DNA of 15,819 nucleotides. It comes from Treponema sp. Lineage in GTDB: Bacteria; Spirochaetota; Spirochaetia; Treponematales; Breznakiellaceae. The stretch lies in the NCBI GenBank assembly GCA_031283505.1, contig JAITBO010000214.1:1-15819 (forward strand). Direction: 5' to 3'. Position numbers and translations under genes: made by a program. Below, one piece after another: positions 1 to 6,832 of the stretch. Positions within the stretch are counted from its first letter, which is position 1. Each line of letters begins with the position of its first letter. The notes under the pieces are model-generated. The model made no database searches and had not been told where the DNA came from. It was given only the letters and a program-made list of their open reading frames with translations.

Positions 1-2
1 TA

Positions 3-206
3 ATAAAAAACATAACCGCCAAGGGCTTTTATTTTGAGATACCAACGCCGAACAACCGCATGAGGGAGATCGGGGAAAAACAGGGCTGGAATTATTGCCA
101 AAGGGAGCATGAGGAATTAAGCCCTGTTGAAATTCTGACAAACAAACCAGGCCCCGGAAATGCAGGACTTATCAATTCATTTGCAGGAGGCGCGTCGATG
201 TGGTAG
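3..206 (+). CDS. 3' end of an unrecognised protein, reading into a pseudogene
   Basis: An open frame enters from the left edge and stops at TAG 204-206, giving about 67 codons without a start in view. The residues read like real protein (for example KGFYFEIPTPNNRMREIG, then GWNYCQREHEEL), but I do not recognise the family. The last 8 or so codons, from about 180, lie antisense to a conserved part of the minus-strand pseudogene described next. The original 3' end has therefore probably been replaced by a recombination junction near 180-187, leaving a fused tail. The alternative is that the frame is fortuitous, but its length and composition argue for a genuine C-terminal segment. Confidence 0.45.
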   Translation: MKNITAKGFYFEIPTPNNRMREIGEKQGWNYCQREHEELSPVEILTNKPGPGNAGLINSFAGGASMW

Positions 207-668
207 GGGGCCGTGCCGCCCACGATGCCGATCTTGATCCCCACCCCGTAGTCGGACCGGGGATCGCTGGAGGGAGCTCCCAGGGCGCGGAAGTTGCTGA
301 GCTCAATCATGTGGGCCGCGGGGATAGGCGCGTGATCGGTATCGTCGGGCTTGAGCCCCAGGGACACCAAATCTGCCTCGGAAAGCGGGGGAACAAGGAA
401 AAAATGGTTCTTTAGGTATCTCATGGTGTCCGCCAGGGCTTTGAAGGCGATGTTGCACTGGGCGGTAGCCGCTGGGGTACGCTCGGTGTCGTTTTGAATC
501 CGCAGGAGGGCGTCGGCGGCGGTGTCGAAGACGGTGATGAACGCCGTAATCTGCACGGCGGGAATGCCCCAATTCGGGGGGTCTACCGGGGCGTTTAATG
601 ATGGAAATCCAGTTCCGGGCCATTGCCAACTGTTCTGTTCTGGCTCGGGGGAGCCAATCCTGTGACAT
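92..668 (-). pseudogene. Frameshifted, 3'-truncated Treponema-type hypothetical protein (MSxDWLP family)
   Basis: The start is ATG 668-666 with an AGGAG ribosome site seven bases upstream. The first 26 codons (MSQDWLPRARTEQLAMARNW...) are in one frame. At the AAA run near 593-598 the sense frame shifts by one base and continues as NAPVDPPNWGIPAVQITAF. The body then holds FKALADTMRYLKNHFFLVPP and PRSDYGVGIKIGIVGG. I recognise this from memory as a family of small hypothetical proteins, about 200 residues long, common in termite-gut treponemes; its function is unknown. The family-like part ends at about position 185 (...YHIDAPP); the remaining frame to TAA at 92 looks unrelated. The gene thus carries a frameshift and has lost its 3' end, so it is almost certainly dead. 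A sequencing error could explain the shift but not the lost C-terminus. Confidence 0.65.
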
Positions 669-746
669 AGTATGCTCCTTGCCGCCCGGTTTCCGGCGGC
701 GGTTTGTTGCGGACCGGTATAGGTGATCCGCTTTAGGGTAATTTGT

Positions 747-1040
747 TCAGGAACCGTGGTTTCCGAACAACCGTATAGCTCCCCTGGGGGGGGGGAGCCG
801 TGTCACGCGCCGTCCGTATGGCCTGGCGCGATAATCCGCCGGCAGCCCGCAACGCGGTGCCGGCGCCGCACGGCGCGGGGCTGGCACCGCGTGACGCGGG
901 GCTGACACCGCACGGCACGAGGCTGGCACCGCATGACGCGGGGCTGGCGCCGCGCAATGCGGGGCTGGCGCCGCACGGCGCGGGGCTGGCAGCCCACGGG
1001 GCCCGCCGCCTGGTTTTCCCCGGCGGCGGCTTCTTTTCAT
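747..1040 (-). CDS. Possible Arg/Pro/Ala-rich repeat peptide (doubtful)
   Basis: A 97-codon minus-strand frame runs across the 21-bp repeat. Its ATG (1040-1038) is preceded by a perfect AAAGGAGG ribosome site about 11 bases upstream, which is the only reason to list it. The product is very basic, begins MKRSRRRGKPGGG, and consists mostly of seven-residue Ala-Pro-Arg repeats. No domain is recognisable. It lies just upstream of the pseudogene at 92-668 on the same strand and just downstream of a coding fragment at 1061-1135. The frame may simply be open because the repeat period is a multiple of three. The ribosome site could also be a relic of an older gene order. Confidence 0.2.
   Translation of the reverse strand: MKRSRRRGKPGGGPRGLPAPRRAAPAPHCAAPAPRHAVPASCRAVSAPRHAVPAPRRAAPAPRCGLPADYRARPYGRRVTRLPPPRGAIRLFGNHGS
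835..1002. repeat. 21-bp GC-rich imperfect tandem repeat, about 8 units
   Basis: Units of 21 bp begin near 835, 856, 877, 898, 919, 940, 961 and 982. The consensus is close to ggggctggcrccgcrygrcgc. The six units from 877 to 1002 are the clearest; the first two are degenerate. The period is a multiple of three, so all frames stay open. One + frame gives a seven-residue repeat like GLAPHGA/GLAPRDA. The minus frame starting at 1040 gives an Arg/Ala/Pro repeat. I treat it as a non-coding or junk-coding expansion, since low-complexity open frames are expected from such a repeat. Confidence 0.85.
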
Positions 1041-1060
1041 ACTGCGCGGCGCCTCCTTTG

Positions 1061-1135
1061 TTATGGTATGTACTGGATGTCCAGCGTGATGTAGCTACTC
1101 ACCGTGCCGGTAAGGTAACTAGTAGGTTGTAAACA
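1061..1135 (-). pseudogene. C-terminal fragment of an unknown coding sequence next to the IS remnant
   Basis: Reading the minus strand directly after the transposase remnant's TAG (1138-1136), the same frame stays open for 24 codons and ends at TAA 1063-1061. It contains TSYLTGTVSSYITLDIQYIP. The alternating small and beta-branched residues with aromatic ends look like the last beta strands of a secreted or surface protein rather than transposase. I cannot name the parent. It is plausibly the 3' remainder of a gene interrupted by the IS630-type element. It is short, so the call is tentative. Confidence 0.3.
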
Positions 1136-1610
1136 CTAAAGGACTAAATATAAACTGTGAAGTTTTATTCGCGCATCTTCCGTCGTAAATTACCACTTCA
1201 CGGTTTTATGCTTCGTATTCCGTTCACCCTGCCAGACCTCAAGTTCTGCCGACAGTTTTTCTAGCGTATCTATCCTCCGGTCAAGTCCATGTTCCACTAT
1301 GCCCCGTCCTACCGCCTTGTTCCCCAAGAGCCGTAAGGCCCGTCGGCTATAGCCGGCAGGAAGTTCCACGCAACACAGGGCTAGATCTTTGCTTCCACTT
1401 ACCCAGTACATCAAGGCAGCCTGACAGCCGCATCGTTCCGCTATTACTTCCTGTTCGGCTATTGTCCTGGCCGTGTCGCTCTCATCCAAATTGCAACAGG
1501 GTATTCGCCCGAATAATCTGACGAACCAGATGATTTTCCTTTTTTGTTATATCCAGCAGCCGCTTCTTCTCTTCTTCCGTGATCCTGACATGATATTTCT
1601 TCCCTTTCAT
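1136..1610 (-). pseudogene. IS630-family transposase remnant (frameshift, stop, internal deletion)
   Basis: The start is ATG 1610 (MKGKKYHVRITEEEKKRLL), with GGAGGG upstream; an earlier in-frame ATG at 1640 lacks such a site. The N-terminus and the following segment (DESDTARTIAEQEVIAERCG) form the helix-turn-helix part typical of IS630/Tc1-like transposases. A one-base insertion in the T run near 1487-1490 puts these in different frames. After a shortened middle (RRALRLLGNKAVGRGIVE), the sequence jumps to the family's C-terminus (GLDRRIDTLEKLSAELEVWQ, then KTVKW-stop-FTTEDARIKL). The in-frame TAA at 1192-1190 sits where the family has Gln. Only about 158 codons remain of the usual 330 or so, and the central DDE catalytic region is mostly deleted. 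The element cannot be active; I see no clear terminal inverted repeats. Confidence 0.8.
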
Positions 1611-1700
1611 TGCTTTGTCCCTCCGCTTGAATTGGGACATTATATAACGATCCATAATTAGCCTTTACATGATACTAGTTGCGTTGTCATGTGAAACCGG

Positions 1701-3038
1701 TTAAAAAATTACTGTACAGATTGCCGTAGCAATTACTACAAGAACCAAAGGAATTGCCGTATCGGTCCAGAAAACATATTTGTAACAGGTTTTATGGTTC
1801 AAACCAAAGTAAGCAAACATAAGGAAACAACCGGTGGCATGGGGAAGAGAATCAAGCGTTATGGAAGCATAAGCTATCAGCCGGTGAAGAATATCCAAAT
1901 TGCACCCTGAAGCTTTAAAATAATCTCCCAGGTATTGCATTACCAATTTTGCTCCGGAAGTAGCCGATCCGCAGATGCCCACGATAACCGAAGTGGAGAG
2001 AATGCCTTTCCAGTAAACGCTTATGTTGAGTCCCGTCAGCCACTGAACAATGTTGGTAAAACTTGCGGTATTGGAAACAATGGTACCGAAACCCACAATG
2101 GCGCCCAGGGCCAGTGCGGAACCTGCGGCACCGGTTGATCCCTTGCTTAAACATTTTTTCCAGGTTTCAACTTGTCCGCCTTTTATATGCTTGATATTAC
2201 AAACATAACACAGGACAAGACCGACAAACATGGCAATGCAGGCCAAAAGCGTGGAATTATCGGTAATTTTGGCAAAGCTGCCGATAATGATAATCGCAAG
2301 AAGAACCACAGTGGGAAGAAACGCGCTGAAAACGCCGGGAACGTCGTTTTTTGCCCGGAGTGTAGCGATACTCCCTGCAGGGCTGACATAACCTTCCGCC
2401 GTACCTGCGAGTACGGCGGTCATTTCTTTCCTGTAAACCCATTCGCAATAAAGTATTTCCAGTATCATTCCTATGCCAAGCATAAGGAAACCCAGGCCGG
2501 GAGCGGCTATAAGCGATGTACCCAGAGCGGTGGGAATAACATTGCTAAGCTGGGTACTGCCGGGCGCTGCCAGAACCCAAGCGCCGGAACCAGCGGCGGT
2601 GGTGGTGACTATCAGTTTTCTGGGGATGTTTAATTCTTTAAAAAGGCTTTCCAGAATCGGACCTACGGAGAACATAACGACAAAAAAGCTAACACCTCCA
2701 TAGCACATAAAAAAACACAACATGACGATAACGGTCATAATATGCTTCTTGCCGAACCAGTCAAGGAATTTGTAGGCGATGGCGGTACAGGCGCCAGTCT
2801 CCTCCATAACATTTGCAAAAATGGAGGATACAAAAAACAAAATAAAATAGGCGCTAAAGACGCCGGCCAGACCTCCGGCCCAGTATTTCGAGAAACCCGT
2901 CCAGATACCAATACCGTTCAAGATGCAGATAACCGCTCCGGCCAGCATAGTAACGGGCACGGCGGAAAAACCTTTATAACTCACGAAGATCAGAATAGCA
3001 ATACCTAAAAGTAATCCAATGATACCAAGAGTTGTCAT
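1701..3038 (-). CDS. GntP-family permease (organic acid:H+ symporter type)
   Basis: This 445-residue polytopic membrane protein has the length and about 12 hydrophobic segments of the GntP family (gluconate, glycerate, D-serine, 3-hydroxybutyrate and related acid transporters). Recognisable parts are the N-terminal GIIGLLLGIAILIFVSYKG, the central SVGPILESLFKELNIPRKL, and the C-terminal SATSGAKLVMQYLG, followed by DSLPHATGCFLM. These resemble the family's conserved intramembrane loops. The start has AAGGAGA about eight bases upstream. It begins 25 bp after the acetoacetate-decarboxylase-like gene on the same strand, so the two are very probably co-transcribed and share a substrate or product. 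The exact substrate cannot be read from the sequence. The region is AT-richer than the genes to the right. Confidence 0.85.
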   Translation of the reverse strand: MTTLGIIGLLLGIAILIFVSYKGFSAVPVTMLAGAVICILNGIGIWTGFSKYWAGGLAGVFSAYFILFFVSSIFANVMEETGACTAIAYKFLDWFGKKHIMTVIVMLCFFMCYGGVSFFVVMFSVGPILESLFKELNIPRKLIVTTTAAGSGAWVLAAPGSTQLSNVIPTALGTSLIAAPGLGFLMLGIGMILEILYCEWVYRKEMTAVLAGTAEGYVSPAGSIATLRAKNDVPGVFSAFLPTVVLLAIIIIGSFAKITDNSTLLACIAMFVGLVLCYVCNIKHIKGGQVETWKKCLSKGSTGAAGSALALGAIVGFGTIVSNTASFTNIVQWLTGLNISVYWKGILSTSVIVGICGSATSGAKLVMQYLGDYFKASGCNLDILHRLIAYASITLDSLPHATGCFLMFAYFGLNHKTCYKYVFWTDTAIPLVLVVIATAICTVIF

Positions 3039-3063
3039 TTTCTTTTTTCTCCTTTGTCAGATT

Positions 3064-3963
3064 TCAGCGTAGTTTATAACAGGCGGAATATTCGCATGGT
3101 TCGTCATAGCGGGTACGCTGCGCTCCCAGGATCCGCGTGACTTTCAGATCGGCCAATCCTTTAGCGACATTGTAGTAAGTGGGCATATCCTCCCAAGTGG
3201 GCTCGTAGAACTCAATGCTACCGCTGTAGAATTGGACTTCGGGTACACGAAGCGGATACGGATAATCGGCGGGCTTAACCCACTTTGGCAAAATAGTAGG
3301 ATACGCAATCGCAGGCCGGGTAAAGTTCGGTACTTTGCCGACATCTTCTTTTTCGTTAACGTCGGGTATGTATTTATAGTGAACTTTACCGGAACTGCGG
3401 GCCGCATTGGCCTTAATGCGTGCTTCATCGGAAGAGGGTTTTTTCAGATCGATCTGCATCTTCATAAAACGGAAATCCCACTCTGAAGCGGTCGCCACAT
3501 ACATATCCTCGTTGTCCTTCACTATATGGCAAATACGGGGAATCTCACAGTATACCTTGCTGTATCCCATGGTTTCTCTGCCGCCGATGATTGGGTCAGG
3601 GTGATTTTCAAACATAACCATAACCAAATCGCCGTCTAAATGATCCTGGATGCCATCGAACCGGACAGGACAGGTAACGTTGATCAGGTTATAAGTATGT
3701 CCTGCCAGCCATCCCAGGTTAGTAAATTCGACCACCGAAACGCTGATGTACGGATCGATGAGAGTATAACAATCGGGGATCATCTTTTCCAGCTGACCGC
3801 GTTCAGTCTCAAAAGTAATGCTGATACTGTGGTTGTCGCCGGGATAAAAATGGTCGTGATTGGTCGGGTCCGGCTGATGCTTGCCCGGAATAACCTGCAA
3901 ACTCGAGGGGCCAAAGAATACCGGCATACTATAGACTTCGTTTTTTTCAAATTTTAAAGACAT
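3064..3963 (-). CDS. Acetoacetate decarboxylase-family protein
   Basis: This is a 299-residue soluble protein. I place the start at ATG 3963-3961, because the stretch upstream (GGAGGAAAAACGC) is a good ribosome site for it; an in-frame ATG at 3978 would put that site inside the gene. The family signature is MFENHPDPIIGGRETMGYSK (about residues 117-136). Lys136 aligns with the Schiff-base lysine (Lys115) of clostridial acetoacetate decarboxylase; the adjacent second lysine of that enzyme is Val here. The family also includes non-decarboxylating beta-keto acid enzymes, so the substrate is open. The pairing with a GntP permease downstream and a CoA-acylating aldehyde dehydrogenase divergent from the regulator suggests uptake and breakdown of a beta-oxo or hydroxy acid. 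The protein is longer than classical ADC (about 245 residues). Confidence 0.8.
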   Translation of the reverse strand: MSLKFEKNEVYSMPVFFGPSSLQVIPGKHQPDPTNHDHFYPGDNHSISITFETERGQLEKMIPDCYTLIDPYISVSVVEFTNLGWLAGHTYNLINVTCPVRFDGIQDHLDGDLVMVMFENHPDPIIGGRETMGYSKVYCEIPRICHIVKDNEDMYVATASEWDFRFMKMQIDLKKPSSDEARIKANAARSSGKVHYKYIPDVNEKEDVGKVPNFTRPAIAYPTILPKWVKPADYPYPLRVPEVQFYSGSIEFYEPTWEDMPTYYNVAKGLADLKVTRILGAQRTRYDEPCEYSACYKLR

Positions 3964-4105
3964 GCGTTTTTCCTCCATAAAATAAAATTGGTATAGAATT
4001 CTTCTTGATCAATCTTTGGGGTCGAAAAATGTATTTGTCAACCAACAATAAAAATAAGAGTGTCGAAAATTAGACAGTTTGACGCAAAATGACGAGCAGA
4101 AAGTT

Positions 4106-4704
4106 TTATTTTTTGTTGCAATAGGGCATTACGAACACCTCATCGATCCAACTGGTCACTTCGCCTGTAAAGAAACCAAGATAGTCCGTGGACTCCGCTT
4201 TACTTGCTTTCATATTAAAAAAATACACGCCGAGAATACCATAAGTCACATAGGAAACGTATAAATCCAGAATAGCCGGCGGTTATTGCCACAGGCTTGG
4301 CTCCAGCCCTGATGAAGCACTTTAAAGATCGTTTCGCTTATCTTGTTAAAAAAATTAATATCGCCGTTGTTGCTCATTAAAATTTTGCACAGATCAGTAT
4401 TCTGGTCTAATACGCTGAATACTCCGGTGTGCTGCGGGTGTTGATGAAGGGTATAATTTTTCCGGCTTATTTTCTGCAGTGCCGCCGATAGTTTTGAAAT
4501 AAAATCTTTTTCAATTTTATCAAGCAAATCATAAATATCTCTGTAATAAAGATAAAAGGTCGATCGGTTAATATTGGCCTTTTCCGTAAGCTCCCGGATC
4601 GTGATTTTTGAATAATGTTTTTCCCGCATTAAAGCAAGGAACGTATTTCGTACGCGGGCTTTTGTATCTCTGACGCTTCTGTTGGCATCGCCTTTTGTGT
4701 TCAT
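4106..4704 (-). pseudogene. TetR-family regulator interrupted by a frameshift
   Basis: The first frame (ATG 4704, stop 4246) gives 152 residues with a TetR N-terminal helix-turn-helix at about 34-55 (ITIRELTEKANINRSTFYLYY). It ends abruptly after WSQACGNN RRLFWIYTF. Shifting frame by one base between about 4264 and 4275 restores a typical TetR C-terminus: PAILDLYVSYVTYGILGVYF, then further sense codons to TAA at 4108-4106. The repaired product would be about 199 residues, the usual TetR length. Both halves read as real protein, so this is either a recent inactivating mutation or an error in the sequence. It lies upstream of, and on the same strand as, the decarboxylase-like gene, and divergent from the aldehyde dehydrogenase. 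It is the obvious candidate regulator of both. A ribosome site AGGG precedes the ATG by five bases. Confidence 0.75.
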
Positions 4705-4746
4705 ATTACCCTGACCTGCCTCCGAAAAATGCTCTATTTAATTAGT

Positions 4747-4781
4747 GTCTGTCCACAAAGTCGGTTACTTTGCGGACAGAC
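4747..4781. repeat. Strong hairpin / inverted repeat in the divergent spacer
   Basis: The arms GTCTGTCC and GGACAGAC, then one A/C mismatch, then CAAAG and CTTTG, close on a seven-base loop. That is 13 of 14 paired positions. It sits about 43 bp upstream of the TetR-type gene start. No T run follows in either direction, so a terminator is unlikely. It could be a dispersed palindromic repeat or a 5' leader structure. Confidence 0.75.
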
Positions 4782-4784
4782 CGT

Positions 4785-4815
4785 GCATTTTCTCGCCTAA
4801 AGGCTGCGAAAATGC
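4785..4815. repeat. Second adjacent hairpin
   Basis: GCATTTT..CGC pairs with GCGAAAATGC (a 10-bp stem with a two-base bulge) around the loop CTAAAGGCT. It begins only three bases after the previous hairpin, so the two probably form one composite element. Its 3' flank is GGTTTTCAAGG; a weak terminator reading rightward is possible but not convincing. Confidence 0.65.
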
Positions 4816-4883
4816 GGTTTTCAAGGTTAGAATATACTTAAATTTAGAAAAACACAACACCAAAAAAAAACAATAAAAAACAG

Positions 4884-4913
4884 TTGACAACTTTAAAAGA
4901 GTCCCTTTATACT
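4884..4913 (+). promoter_or_regulatory. Sigma70-type promoter for the aldehyde dehydrogenase gene
   Basis: A perfect -35 TTGACA (4884-4889), an 18-bp spacer and a near-perfect -10 TATACT (4908-4913) point toward the dehydrogenase start at 4987. The predicted transcription start near 4920 leaves a leader of about 65 bases. The upstream stretch is A-rich (AAAAAAAAACAATAAAAAA), as in UP elements. This is the best promoter match in the window. Confidence 0.8.
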
Positions 4914-4921
4914 AACATTTA

Positions 4922-4950
4922 ATAATCAAAAGTTTATTTGATTATCAAAA
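4922..4950. promoter_or_regulatory. Palindromic candidate operator at the transcription start
   Basis: ATAATCAAA (4922-4930) and TTTGATTAT (4937-4945) are perfect 9-bp inverted arms around AGTTTA. The right arm also begins a second overlapping palindrome, TTTGAT-T-ATCAAA (4937-4949). It starts about nine bases after the -10 box, where a repressor would block transcription. The neighbouring TetR-family gene is the natural candidate binder. A TTGATCAA palindrome upstream of the decarboxylase-like gene (about 4005-4012) shares the half site TTGAT. The regulator assignment is inference. Confidence 0.55.
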
Positions 4951-4986
4951 ATTTTAGAATCAGAAAAAGCAGATGGGGGAAGTAAG

Positions 4987-6501
4987 ATGGCTGAGATAAA
5001 AAAACTGAAGTATTGCTGTAATGGTGAATGGCTGGAATCTTCTACGGACAAATGGCTGGATGTGTATGATCCTAGCCGCGGTGAAGTAATAGCCAAGGCT
5101 CCCTGCTGTACCGGAAAAGAGCTGGAGGAGGTTTTGGACGCAGCGCAGAAGGCGTTCAAGGCATGGTCAAAAACCCCGGTGATCCGGCGGACACAGATTC
5201 TTTTTAACTTCCGGGATCTTGTGGTCAAGCACATGGATGAACTTACCCACCTGGTGGCCCGGGAAAACGGCAAGGTTTGGGGCGAAGCCGAAGGCGATAT
5301 CCTCAAAGTAAAAGAACCTATAGAGCTGGCCTGCGGCGCGGCATCGCTGATGCAGGGCGAATCCCTTTTCAACACCAGCACCGGCTATGACTCTGTCCTC
5401 TATCGGGAACCGATTGGCGTTTTCGGCGGTATTGTGCCTTTTAACTTTCCCGGCATGATCCCCTTTGGCTGGATGACTCCGCTCTGTATCGCTACCGGCA
5501 ACTGCATCGTCCTGAAATCATCCAGCAGCACTCCTATGACCAGCATCCGGCTTCTGGAGCTCTTGCAGGAAGCGGGACTTCCCCCGGGAGTTGTCAGTGT
5601 TGTTACCACTGACCGTACCGTAGGCGATCTTATGCTCACCAGTCCCATCATCAAGGGCATCTGTTTTGTCGGTACTACTTCGGTGGGTCTTCAGGTTTAC
5701 TCCAAAGCCGCGGCCAACGGTAAGCGGGTTCAGGCCCAGTGTGAAGCCAAAAACCACGCCCTGGTTATGGACGACGCTGTGCTTGAACGGACCGCAATGG
5801 GTATCATCAATTCTTCCTTCGGCTGCGCTGGCGAACGCTGTATGGCTCTGCCGGTGGTGGTTGCCCAGGAAGGCATCCACGACAAACTCGTGGAACGTAT
5901 TGTCGCCAATGCCAATGCCCTCAAGGTCGGTTGCGCCTATGATAAGGCATCGCAGATGGGCCCGGTGGTCAACAAGAAACACATGGAGCGTATCCTCGGT
6001 TGGATCGAAGCGGGCATTAAAGAGGGCGCCAAACTGGTTTTGGACGGCCGCGGCATCAAGGTGCCGGGATTTGAGAAGGGCTTCTTTATCGGGCCGACCC
6101 TTTTTGACGGCGTTACCGAAGATATGAGCATAGGCCAGGAAGAAATTTTTGGCCCCGTACTCAGCATCAAGAAGGTAAAGACTTTTGATGAAGGCGTTAA
6201 TCTGATCAATGCCAACCCCTTTGCCAACGGCGCGGTTATCTATACATCTTCCGGTTACTACGCCCGTAACTTCTCCCTGCGGATCGACGGCGGCATGGTG
6301 GGCATCAACGTCGGCATTCCTGTGCCGGTGGGGATGTTCCCCTTTTCCGGCCACAAAAAGTCGTTCTTCGGCGACCTGCACTGCCTGGGCAAAGACGGTG
6401 TCCGTTTCTTTACCGAAAGCAAGGTGGTTACTTCCACCTGGTTTGATGAAGAGTCGGCAAAGCAGAAAGTCGATACCTGGGACGGTTCGATAGCACGATA
6501 A
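4987..6501 (+). CDS. mmsA: CoA-acylating methylmalonate-semialdehyde dehydrogenase (MmsA/IolA type)
   Basis: This 504-residue aldehyde dehydrogenase has the full-length domain order: N-terminal cofactor-binding part with PFNFP (151-155), then the glycine-rich FVGTTSVG (227-234), then the thiolase-like part with the catalytic Cys285 in FGCAGERCMA. Family markers of the methylmalonate/malonate-semialdehyde group are the EAKNHALV segment (253-260; Gln251 replaces the general-base Glu of hydrolytic enzymes) and the C-terminal FFGDLHCLGKDGVRFFTESK. The family oxidises methylmalonate or malonate semialdehyde with NAD+ and CoA to propionyl- or acetyl-CoA plus CO2, in inositol, valine and beta-alanine breakdown. 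The ribosome site GGGGGAAG precedes the ATG. It has its own strong promoter and operator, and is divergent from the TetR/decarboxylase/permease genes. The acyl substrate is inferred, not proved. Confidence 0.85.
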   Translation: MAEIKKLKYCCNGEWLESSTDKWLDVYDPSRGEVIAKAPCCTGKELEEVLDAAQKAFKAWSKTPVIRRTQILFNFRDLVVKHMDELTHLVARENGKVWGEAEGDILKVKEPIELACGAASLMQGESLFNTSTGYDSVLYREPIGVFGGIVPFNFPGMIPFGWMTPLCIATGNCIVLKSSSSTPMTSIRLLELLQEAGLPPGVVSVVTTDRTVGDLMLTSPIIKGICFVGTTSVGLQVYSKAAANGKRVQAQCEAKNHALVMDDAVLERTAMGIINSSFGCAGERCMALPVVVAQEGIHDKLVERIVANANALKVGCAYDKASQMGPVVNKKHMERILGWIEAGIKEGAKLVLDGRGIKVPGFEKGFFIGPTLFDGVTEDMSIGQEEIFGPVLSIKKVKTFDEGVNLINANPFANGAVIYTSSGYYARNFSLRIDGGMVGINVGIPVPVGMFPFSGHKKSFFGDLHCLGKDGVRFFTESKVVTSTWFDEESAKQKVDTWDGSIAR

Positions 6502-6832
6502 ACGTGGTTATTGAATTACTGTTATCCGGTTTAACCTAAAACGGAGGACACGGAAAAGATTAAAGCCGCTTGAGATGGTTAAGAAGCCGTGATGGAGGGG
6601 GTAAACGAAGGCACGATGCACGAAAGGACGGGTCTTTTCATAGTTCTCATCTCTTTTATGGATAGTATCGGCCCGCCGGGGCCGCCGCTCCCTAAGGGAG
6701 CGGCACTTCTATTAAGAAGCGATATTTTCTATCATAGCAGCCCACGCAAGGCAAGCGGCGGCACACCCGGCAATTTTCATTTTGGGAGCGCATAGCCCCC
6801 CCAGCGTGAAACAAAAGCCCCGCGAACAAAGG
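6502..6832. other. Intergenic stretch with no supported gene
   Basis: No frame here has both a convincing ribosome site and protein-like content. Near 6541 is a segment (CGGAGGACACGGAAAAG) of the 'accacGGAGACACGGA' type that litters many bacterial intergenic regions. The only clear structure is the hairpin at 6684-6704. Confidence 0.6.
6684..6704. terminator. Perfect GC-rich hairpin after mmsA (terminator-like, no T run)
   Basis: GCCGCTCCC (6684-6692) and GGGAGCGGC (6696-6704) form a 9-bp perfect stem with a TAA loop. It lies 183 bp past the mmsA stop. The 3' flank ACTTCTATTAAG is only weakly T-rich, so intrinsic termination would be inefficient. It may instead protect the 3' end of the transcript. 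Confidence 0.45.

Noticed and set aside
800..1132. A 110-codon + strand open frame across the 21-bp repeat
   Set aside because: It is open because the repeat period is a multiple of three; there is no convincing ribosome site, and it runs antisense through the 1061-1135 fragment.
4021..4076. Two GTCGAAAA direct repeats and TGTC-8-GACA upstream of the decarboxylase-like gene, with a TTGACA on the minus strand
   Set aside because: No acceptable -10 box lies at the right distance from the TTGACA, and the repeats are short; too weak to list as a promoter or operator.
5518..6381. A 287-codon frame antisense to mmsA
   Set aside because: It is the complement of a well-conserved dehydrogenase; antisense open frames are common in such GC-biased genes, and it has no ribosome site.
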